This document shows, one piece after another, positions 1-6,947 of a DNA stretch of 9,378 nucleotides. Under the pieces are notes generated by a model, which saw nothing but the letters and a program-made list of their open reading frames with translations, did no database searches and was not told the DNA's origin. The position numbers were made by a program, and so were the translations under genes. Location of the stretch: positions 1 through 9,378 of the forward strand of contig CAYFPB010000053.1 of assembly GCA_964344895.1 (NCBI GenBank), in the 5' to 3' direction. Each line of letters begins with the position of its first letter. Position 1 is the stretch's first letter. This DNA is from UBA6164 sp964344895 (GTDB taxonomy: Bacteria > Patescibacteriota > Gracilibacteria > BD1-5 > UBA6164).

Positions 1-1357
1 TTTTATAGTAGCTATTTTTCCAGATACACAAAATTTTTTACAGACTCGAGAAATAACTGATTTATCTATAAAATATAATGATTTTAATAGCTCTTGAAGA
101 ATCAGAAAAGGTATTAATCAACCAAATTATCTTAAAACTGAGATATATAGATACGATTCTCTGGGTAGACTTACTTATGCTACTGACTGAATAAATCCTA
201 TTAGTTTTGAGTATGATTCATTTGGTAGACTTATTTCAGAAACTAATAGTAATAAAACTGTAAGTTATAGCTATGATAATAATAGTAATATAACTACAAT
301 TACTACTCCTGAAAATAGAATTTTAAATTATTCTTATGATGCTATTGATAGGATTACTAGTATAAAAAATTGAGCTTCTAGTTTAGTTGATTTCAATTAT
401 TCATGAATCAATTTAACTTCTAAAAATTATGCTAATTCTACTAATACAACATATAACTATGATGTATTAAATAGACTTAATTCTCTTAATTATAGTATAG
501 AATGATTAAATGATTATTCTTTCTCTTATGATAATAATGATAATATAATAAATAATGGTTTAAAAGATTTTGATTATGATAATTTAGATCAAATTACAGC
601 TGTAAGTTTAAGTGGTAGCATATTAGAAAGCTACGCTTATGATCCTATGTGAAACAGATCAAACTACACTACAAATAACTTAAATCAATATACATCATTT
701 AACTGAATCGACTTTGTTTATGATGATCTTGGTAACCTAAAACAAAATGATAAATACACATTTACATATGACTACAAAAACAGACTTATCCAAGCTCAAG
801 AAATCAAAACTTGAAATATAATAAAATACGAGTATGATGTATTAGGTAGAAGGGTTTCGGAAGAGAAAGAATGAAAAACAACTACTTTTGTTTATTCATT
901 CAATGATATCATCTCAGAATATATTACTGAGTCAGGTATCACACTTAACAACGAATATGTCTACTGAGCATGAATTGACGAACTACTTGTTTCTTTCAGA
1001 CAAGAGTCAAAGAAAACAATATTTTGTTACGACAAAGTACTACAACACAAAACAGAGTTCCAAGAGCACTGATTCACTGATATAATTACTTCATGTGAAG
1101 ATACTCTAGCTAATCCTACTATAGTAACTAATACTTACTATTACCACACTAATCACATAAGAACTGTTATGTGAGTATCAGATAGCAACTGAATATTAGT
1201 TGATAGTTATGAATATGATAGTTTTTGAAATCTAATTGATTTTGAATCAAGTATTGGAAATACTAGATTGTTTACTGGTAGAGAGTATGATGTTGATACT
1301 GGATTGTATTATAATAGGGCTAGGTATTATGATCCTGAACTTTTAGAAAAGATATAG
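1..1357 (+). CDS. Rhs/YD-repeat protein, 3' part, ending at the core boundary
   Basis: This is the last 451 codons of a larger gene whose start lies left of the window; the frame begins at base 2 and ends at TAG 1355-1357, with TGA read as glycine. It carries many YD repeats, such as YRYDSLGRL near residue 49, EYDSFGRL, AYDPMGNR and EYDVLGRR. A typical Rhs core end follows: an HTNHIRTV segment near residue 382, then TGREYDVDTGLYYNRARYYD from residue 425. Rhs/YD proteins are known to form a beta-sheet shell that encloses a C-terminal toxin, usually at the cell surface or as a secreted weapon. Here the chain ends with DPELLEKI, where family members normally continue with ELGRF and the DPxGL-type processing motif. 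The processing site and toxin tip are therefore missing. It is either a decayed gene or a donor cassette left after tip exchange. Family assignment is secure; activity is doubtful. Confidence 0.93.
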
Positions 1358-1596
1358 ATTTTTACATTTTTATATAAAAATTTAATGGAAATATTAAACT
1401 TAGATTAAAGAGATTATAATATACTTTCTACAAAATTTTTAGATAGTACAAGTAATATTGATGAAATAATAAAGTCTATAGAATAACAATATTTATTTAT
1501 TAAAAAGATAATAATTATATATAAAAATGAGAAAATATTGTAAAATTATAATTTATTTATATAATAGTACTAATTTAAAACTTAAATTTTAAAATC
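1358..1596 (+). other. Intergenic gap with possible coding remnant
   Basis: No complete gene is visible between the Rhs stop and the toxin-antitoxin cassette. In the same frame as the Rhs gene, 1409-1483 reads as a 25-residue open stretch (RDYNILSTKFLDSTSNID and on) that ends at TAA 1484-1486, with further stops at 1355 and 1406 upstream. It could be the tail of a lost Rhs tip or immunity gene, but it is too short to prove. The right end of the gap holds the cassette promoter. Confidence 0.35.
1538..1565 (+). promoter_or_regulatory. Promoter of the toxin-antitoxin cassette
   Basis: TTGTAA (1538-1543, 4 of 6 matches to the -35 consensus) is separated by 16 nt from a perfect TATAAT (1560-1565). 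Transcription would start near 1572, giving a leader of about 25 nt before the antitoxin ATG at 1597. The distance from the -10 box to ATG nearly equals that at the two other promoters called in this window. Random TATAAT is common in such AT-rich DNA, so this remains a prediction. Confidence 0.55.
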
Positions 1597-1770
1597 ATGC
1601 AAACTTTACAAACACAAACTACAAAAAGAACAATTCATTTTGTAACTAGAAAAACAAAAGTTAAAAAGACTAAAAAAGTTTGAGATATTTTGAAAAATCT
1701 TTGACTTAATGAAATAGGAACACAGAAAAGTGATTTAAGTATTAATCATGATAATCTTTTATATAAATAG
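1597..1770 (+). CDS. Small antitoxin candidate paired with a PIN toxin
   Basis: This is a 57-residue protein from ATG 1597 to TAG 1768-1770, containing two TGA-coded glycines. The N-terminal half is rich in Lys, Arg and Thr (KTKVKKTKK near residues 19-27) and could contact DNA or RNA. The C-terminal half (GDILKNLG, then DLSINHDNLLYK) resembles the short tail of VapB-type antitoxins that usually precede PIN-domain genes. The stop is 2 nt from the next ATG, the tight coupling expected of a toxin-antitoxin pair. The start has no Shine-Dalgarno sequence but lies about 31 nt below a good promoter. The antitoxin role is inferred mainly from position, size and that tail; I cannot assign the DNA-binding fold. 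Confidence 0.65.
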
Positions 1771-1772
1771 TT

Positions 1773-2168
1773 ATGAAATCATATATTTTTGATACTTCTT
1801 TTTTAATATCACTTTTAGATATTGATGATATAAATCATAAAAAAGCTTTGGACATAATCTCAGATTTAGAAGTTTGAAATAATGCTAATAAATTTTTTAT
1901 AAATGATATAATTTTAAATGAGACCTATACAGTTTTGAATTATAAAAAATGATTTGATTTTTAAAAAAAACTAGAAGTATTTTTTGACCAAATTGAAGTA
2001 ATATATCTTTCTTGAAATAATGAAGAATATATTTCATTTTTTAAGCTAATAGAATGAAAAATATCAGTTGCAGATAGTAGTGTTTTATATGATAGCTTTA
2101 AGTATAATCAAAAAATACTTACTTTTGATAAAGAAATGATAAAGTTAGGTGATAAATATAAAATATAA
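1773..2168 (+). pseudogene. PIN-domain toxin (VapC-like) interrupted by an in-frame TAA
   Basis: The frame from ATG 1773 to TAA 2166-2168 spans 131 codons and reads as a full-length PIN-domain ribonuclease except for a TAA at codon 64 (1962-1964). All four acidic positions of the Mg2+ site are recognisable: D7 in FDTS, E50 in LNETY, D101 in VADSS and D119 in LTFDKEM. VapC-type PIN toxins cut RNA and are held inactive by the antitoxin encoded just upstream. The frame is the same on both sides of the stop, so the cause is a substitution (for example AAA, CAA or GAA to TAA) and not an indel in the nearby T5A8 run. The 63-residue fragment lacks two catalytic acids, and no ATG restarts the second half near the break. 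The toxin is probably dead, unless the stop is a sequencing error or is read through. Confidence 0.82.
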
Positions 2169-2173
2169 TCAAC

Positions 2174-2204
2174 AAAAAAGAGAGATTCAAAATCTCTCTT
2201 TTTT
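2174..2204. terminator. Bidirectional terminator between the PIN gene and the small minus-strand frame
   Basis: A perfect 14-bp inverted repeat pairs AAAAAAGAGAGATT (2174-2187) with 2191-2204 around a 3-nt loop. It has an A-run on one side and a T-run on the other, so it can act as an intrinsic terminator in both directions. It sits 5 nt after the toxin stop and touches the stop codon of the small minus-strand frame. Confidence 0.85.
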
Positions 2205-2388
2205 AAAATATCTTTAAATTTTCTTCAATATAATCATACAATTCTTGCACCTCATCTCAACAATTATCTAAAGAAGGATAACAGTCAGTAACCATTCTAG
2301 ATGATATCCTAGAATAATGAGACCATTTTGCAGGAGTATATTCTAGTTCAGTTTTTCTAACTCAGTATAAAATTTTAAAATATTTCAA
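2203..2388 (-). CDS. Small unrecognised protein, 61 aa, TTG start
   Basis: With TGA as glycine, the minus strand is open from TTG at 2388 to TAA at 2205-2203. The product has YTPAKWSHYSRIS near residues 18-30, Cys36 and Cys43, and an acidic helix at the end (DEVQELYDYIEENLKIF). Its mixed use of W, C, P, Y and H is unlike chance AT-rich frames. The frame also stays open upstream of the TTG with no ATG, so the true start is uncertain; an internal ATG at 2295 would give only 30 residues. The stop overlaps the shared terminator exactly as gene A's stop sits beside its own, which supports a real gene end. It may be a short gene or the 3' remnant of a longer one. I recognise no family. Confidence 0.5.
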
Positions 2389-2396
2389 CTTTTTTC

Positions 2397-2424
2397 TTGA
2401 ACTATTTAAAGTTTTTAATATAGT
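2397..2424 (+). promoter_or_regulatory. Candidate promoter of the DUF4012 gene
   Basis: TTGAAC (2397-2402), a 16-nt spacer and TATAGT (2419-2424) lie 30 nt before the ATG at 2455. The match is only moderate (4/6 and 5/6), but spacer length and distance to the start copy the antitoxin and gene A promoters. Confidence 0.4.
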
Positions 2425-2454
2425 AATAGTATAAATAACTATAAAAAAATCTAA

Positions 2455-4887
2455 ATGAAAAAAATTACAGATATATATAGGGATAAAGATCCCTTGATAG
2501 ACATAAAATGAAAAGATAAAAAGTTTGTGATAGATTCATGAAAAAAGATAAAGAAAAATACCAATGATATCACAAAAGTTAAAAAGCTTAAAACAATAGA
2601 TGCATCAGGAAAGAAAAAAAATGATATAAAAAAATTAAATAAACTGAAAGTAAAAAATCATAACAACATAATAAAAAAACTAAAATTATTCATAAAAGAA
2701 TTATTAGAAAAATTAAAAAAGAAAAAACAAGAAAAAACAAATATAAATAATACAGATACAGTTAAAACTTGAATAAAATTAAGCTTTGATACATCAAAAA
2801 TAAAAAATATATTTTCTAAAAAAGAAAAACAAACAGGGGATACTCAAAAACAAGTATCAAAGGATACAAAAAAACAATCAAGCTTTTTAGTAAAAATAGA
2901 TAGTTATCTAGAAAAACTAAAACAACAAAGAGAAATAAGAAAAAATAAGTTTAGTGAAGAAAAACTTAATAAAGTACAAGAAAAACTAGCTAAACAGGCT
3001 GAAAAAAAGGCAATAAAAGAAGAAAAACTAGCTAAAAAACTAGAAGAAAAAGCAAAAAAAGCATTAAAGCCTAAAAAACCATTAAAGAAAAGAATATTTT
3101 CAATAAGAACATTTGTATACACATCTCTAAGTATTATTATTGTGTCAGTATTACTATTTTTAGACAAAATGGCAATTGAAATACATGTAAATGAATGATA
3201 TAAGAAAATAATAGAAGTAAAAAATAATCCAACAGACCTAGAGTTAATAACACAAAACATAAATGATTCTAAGTTTAATTTTATATTTTGAGACATTCTA
3301 TTTAAACCATTTTTATTAATACCAAACAAACAAATAAAAAATGGTTACTACATTATCCAATGAGGGAAAAAACTAACAAAGTTTTTAGATAAGACTGTTC
3401 AAACATATACATGAGTAAAACAACTAATTGAAAAAAATAAATGACTAGAAAATATAGAAATAACAAACCTATTGTATAATCTAAGACCAGATCTATATGA
3501 AATAAATGATTTGTTGTATGATACAATAATAACATATGAACAAATAAAAGATTTCTCAGATAAGCAAATGGCAAAAAAACTAGAGTCAACTCTAGATAAA
3601 ATGAGGTGATTATATAAGCTATTATCTATTGTAAATAGAGATTATGATGTGTTTTTGGACATACTATGACACACAAAAGAAAAAAAGTATCTAGTAGTAA
3701 TACAAAACAATGATGAAATCAGACCAACATGATGATTTATGTGAAGCTTAGCTACACTTACAGTAAATAATTGAAAAGTAGTAGATTTCAAAAAAGAAGA
3801 TGTATATGCATATGAATGGGAAATAAATAAAAACTATACAGAAAAAATACCAGCACCAAAATGACTAGATAAAATTACAACTAGTTTTTGACTTAGAGAC
3901 TCAAATTACTTTGTAAATGTAGATGATAGCTCTTGGAGTATAAAAAAGTTTTTAAATATGATTGATAAAGATGTAGATGGAGTAATATACATAAATCAAA
4001 ATACAATCCTAGATCTATTAGAACTAGTTTGACCAATTGATTTTGAAGCAATAGATACTAAGATAACAAAAGATAACTTTTCTCTTATAATGTCTACACT
4101 AGTAGAAGCTGAAGCATTTAGAGTATGAACACTATGAACACCAAAACAAATCCTTTTTGACTTTTCAGAACTATTTATAGCAAAAATAAAAGAGAAAAAA
4201 GATTACAAATGATACATAGACATTTTATTAAAAAACCTTAAATCTAGAGATCTAATGTTTTATTCTTTTAATTCAGAAGAAAACAATCTATTATGGAAGC
4301 TATGAGTTAATTGAAAAATCAATTATAAAACACTAGATTTTGCTTATCCAGTATATACATCTATATGAGGTAATAAATCAGATAGATATATAAACTTAAA
4401 GTATAATAAAAATATTACAAAATTACCAAACTGTGATTATAAAACAAATCTGGGGATTACAAGAAGTCATACATTTACAAAAGTAGAAGAACAACAAGTA
4501 GTAGATTTATTAAACACTTATAAGTCTGAAAAAAATAGGGAAGATGTAATTAATATCCAATGAAGATGAGATAATAAATCATATGTAAGAGTACTATTAC
4601 CAAAAAATGCAAAAGTAGTTGAAAAAGAAGGTCTTACAATCAATTATTTTCCTTTACTAACAGTTGTAGATTTTTACTTCACAACAAGACTACGTGAAAC
4701 AAATAGTTACAATATAGAATATACGATTGAAAATAAAACATGTAAAGACTATGATTATATCTTTTATAAACAACCAGGTATAAGAGAATATGAATTAAAT
4801 ATTACAGGCAGTGAAGCAGGAATCAATGAAAAAGAAATAAAATGAGATTTTAAATATATACCAAAAACAAAAAAGAGTGATAAATAA
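2455..4887 (+). CDS. DUF4012 membrane-anchored surface protein, Lys-rich N-terminus
   Basis: This is an 810-residue protein from ATG 2455 to TAA 4885-4887. Residues 1-215 are strongly Lys-rich and cytoplasmic, with a Lys/Glu/Ala coiled-coil stretch (EKLAKQAEKK, EEKLAKKLEEKAKKA) at about 175-205. One membrane segment follows (VYTSLSIIIVSVLLFL, about 219-239). The rest should face outside: helical residues 245-410, then the DUF4012 signature QNNDEIRPTGGFMGS at 417-431, and further on DGVIYINQN at 508-516 with LLELVGPIDF at 521-530. Three of the four glycines in the signature are TGA-coded. DUF4012 is a family of uncharacterised function found in envelope contexts of Gram-positive bacteria and CPR; a wall or polysaccharide role is only a guess. 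The upstream spacing shows no Shine-Dalgarno sequence. The gene is convergent with gene A and shares its terminator. Confidence 0.88.
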
Positions 4888-4899
4888 TCACTCTTTTTT
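4869..4899. terminator. Bidirectional terminator between the DUF4012 gene and gene A
   Basis: A perfect 13-bp inverted repeat (4869-4881 with 4887-4899) surrounds a 5-nt loop, with A and T runs on the flanks. The DUF4012 stop codon TAA (4885-4887) straddles the loop and the start of the 3' arm, and gene A's stop begins 2 nt beyond the hairpin. It can end both transcripts. Confidence 0.87.
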
Positions 4900-4900
4900 A

Positions 4901-6886
4901 TTAATAAATTACATTTATTTCATTGAAAAAATCATCTATAATCCTGTTTGATAATTGTACAGAATTTTTTCATAAATAGCTTTTTATCAAAAATCACCAA
5001 GATAAACTAATTCATAATGTTTTATTTTCATATACAATAGATTTTTGAAATCATTCAAAGTCTTTTGGTATAATCTTTGTTGATATAAATTTTTTTGTAA
5101 AATTTCTATCTAACATATCCCATCATAATAATAATGCTAACTCTTTAAGATTTTGTACTGTAATGTAACTAACATCGCTTTTTTGTATACTTACACAAGA
5201 ATTAAATATATCTAAAAAATCTTTAAAAGGCGTAAAATCTCATGTAAATTTATTTAATTCTCTAGCAGCTAGAAAATCAAGTATACTTTTATATTTTTGT
5301 GTTTCTAATGATACTTTAGCCTTGCTAATATTAGATTTTGTTTTATTTATATCATTAGATCTTTGTTTCTTTGTCTTCTTAGTTTTTTTAGGTTTTATAT
5401 TGTTTGAAACAGGAGTTATTTTTTCTCTAGATTGTCTTTGCTTTCTTTGTTCTTCAATATTTCTTTCTATTGTTCTTTTTGTTAATTCCTGAGCTACAGA
5501 TTCTCACCGAACTCTTTCAACAAATTTTTTAAATACATATTCTGTAATATTTTTATTTACAGGAAGATTTAACACTTTTATAATAAACCACTCTCAATTA
5601 AGAATAATATCATCCTGACCCTTTCTAGAAATAGTATAAAAAGGTTGATTTAAAAACTTTTTTAAATCAGTAACTCATAATATTAGATCTATATTAATAA
5701 GCTCCTTTGATATTTCTCTTACATTTTTCCATCAAAATCTATAAACAGCTTCATTAATTTCTTTTACACTCAAAAAAGAATATCTTTTCTCTACATTAAA
5801 TAAATCACGCATCATATCTCTAAAGCTAGTATATGGAGAAAAATCTCATGAAATTTTAAAGTTTTCTCTCAATAATATCAGTTCAAGAACATTTTTATAA
5901 TCATTTCTTTCTAAAATATTTATAGCAATATCTGCATTTGACTTATTTTTATCTTCATTTTCATCAGTATCACTATTCTCTTTCTCATCTTTTTGATTAT
6001 CTGTGTCATTATTTTTCTTATTTTTATCATAATAGCCACTCTTTGAACTAGATGAAGGATCTCAAGGTATAAAACCTTCGCTTATAGGGTTTACTTTTAT
6101 CTCATTGTATAATGGAAAATTGATAGTATTTAAAAATTCTAAATATATTTGTTTTGTTATCTTATGTATTTTTCTTCATAAAATAATACATATAAGATCA
6201 AGTCATTTAATTCATTTATAAAAATCAATACTTTTAAATTCATCTATACTTAATTGTTCTAAATCTTCTCTGTATTTATAAGTTTTTCTTATTGCTTTAA
6301 CTGTTTGGATATACAAGTTGTTTTTATAATGAAGTTTTGATACAAAAGCAAATAAGTTACTTCTATCATCATTATCATAAACAAAATTGTCTCAAATTAT
6401 GGATTTATATATACTATTGAAGTCATCAAAAAATTCATATTCATCTTCTATTTCAAATGAAGTATTTGGTACAAAATAATCAAGAGGATTTAAAAAACCA
6501 TTGTTTTTTAATATAAAAGAAACTATCTTTTGTAATTTGTAATCACTTAGAGATCCAATATTATAATGGTATTTTTCTAATATTTTTTCTATTTCTATTC
6601 TTTCTAATTCTAATTCTGATTTTACTATTTTGTCATTATTTATATCTCTATCTACTATAGCTGACCAATTATCAGATAAACTATCTTGTCATAAAATTTT
6701 TTCAGCCTCATGATTTATTATAGTTATTAATGTATCTTTATCAGTAGAGTTATCTATCAATTTTCTCACACGCAAAAAAACATCCTCAATACACTCTATC
6801 ACTTCAGGATCATTTTTATCATCAATTCATAACCCCTTTCTCACAACAGGTCATATTCTAGCTCTTACTTGATTATCTCCAAACAT
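4901..6886 (-). CDS. Gene A: repeat protein of an unrecognised family, 661 aa
   Basis: ATG at 6886 and TAA at 4903-4901 enclose 661 codons, with 19 of about 26 glycines written TGA. There is no signal peptide or membrane segment, so a cytoplasmic protein is likely. Residues 1-75 (MFGDNQVRAR, IECIEDVFLRV, LITIINHEAEKILG) match the start of gene B. A divergent repeat unit lies at about 112-255, a clear unit at 317-455 (YKNVLELILLRENFKISGDF), and a second clear unit at 520-661 (YKSILDFLAARELNKFTGDF). A hydrophilic D/N/K/E linker (277-318) and a basic linker (469-520, with KPKKTKKTKK) separate them. The start is fixed by a consensus promoter 31 nt upstream and by the matching MF..(N/D)Q start of gene B. 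I recognise no catalytic motif; a structural or binding role is conceivable but unproven. Confidence 0.85.
4904..5329 (-). repeat. Repeat unit A3 of gene A (residues 520-661)
   Basis: This is the clearest copy: ILDFLAARELNKFTGDFTPF, then LALLLGW, then VYENKTLGISLSWGFLIK at the end. It aligns with A2 and with unit B3 of gene B along its length and forms the exact C-terminus of the protein. Confidence 0.75.
5522..5938 (-). repeat. Repeat unit A2 of gene A (residues 317-455)
   Basis: This unit shares with A3 the order YK(N/S)(V/I)L(E/D), GDF(S/T)P(Y/F), a helix ending in GW, and a closing segment (ILNGEWFIIKVL against GISLSWGFLIKSYL). The similarity is read by eye and covers the whole unit. Confidence 0.7.
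6122..6553 (-). repeat. Divergent repeat unit A1 of gene A (residues 112-255)
   Basis: The stretch has the same helix and hallmark order in weaker form: ILKNNGFLNPLDYF, then YEFFDDFNSIYKSI in place of GDFxPFxDF. The C-terminal boundary is approximate. Confidence 0.45.
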
Positions 6887-6887
6887 C

Positions 6888-6930
6888 AAAAAAGTATAAT
6901 AATTAAAAATATCAATTATTATACTTTTTT
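6888..6930 (-). terminator. Terminator-like hairpin after gene B, abutting gene A's start
   Basis: A perfect 17-bp inverted repeat (6888-6904 with 6914-6930, arm AAAAAAGTATAATAATT) has a 9-nt loop and ends in a T6 run on the minus strand. It starts 18 nt past gene B's stop and should end the C-B transcript. It finishes one base before gene A's ATG, so it must also lie partly within gene A's leader. The stem is almost pure A/T with one G-C pair, so its strength is uncertain. Confidence 0.7.
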
Positions 6931-6945
6931 ATTCACTTTTGTCAA
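6918..6945 (-). promoter_or_regulatory. Consensus sigma-70-type promoter of gene A
   Basis: On the minus strand, TTGACA (6945-6940), a 16-nt spacer and TATAAT (6923-6918) match the consensus perfectly at both boxes. The -35 box begins 3 nt after gene B's stop codon and the -10 box lies in the terminator stem. The predicted start near 6911 gives a leader of about 24 nt to ATG 6886, without a Shine-Dalgarno sequence. Confidence 0.8.
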
Positions 6946-6947
6946 AC

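Noticed and set aside
888..1085. Standard-code open frame of 65 codons on the plus strand
   Set aside because: It lies inside the Rhs gene in another frame and is open by chance; the Rhs frame with TGA as Gly is continuous here.
1956..1975. Frameshift in the T5A8 run as the cause of the broken PIN gene
   Set aside because: The PIN reading frame is identical before and after the run, so an indel would need an exact compensation; a single substitution to TAA is simpler.
2904..3329. Minus-strand frame that looks like a hydrophobic membrane protein
   Set aside because: It is the complement of the Lys/Glu-rich and membrane segments of the DUF4012 gene. AAA and GAA codons read backwards give TTT and TTC, hence the false Phe/Ser-rich hydrophobic look.
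3353..3589. Minus-strand 78-codon frame rich in Leu and Phe
   Set aside because: It is antisense to the DUF4012 coding region, with the same composition artefact and no regulatory signals.
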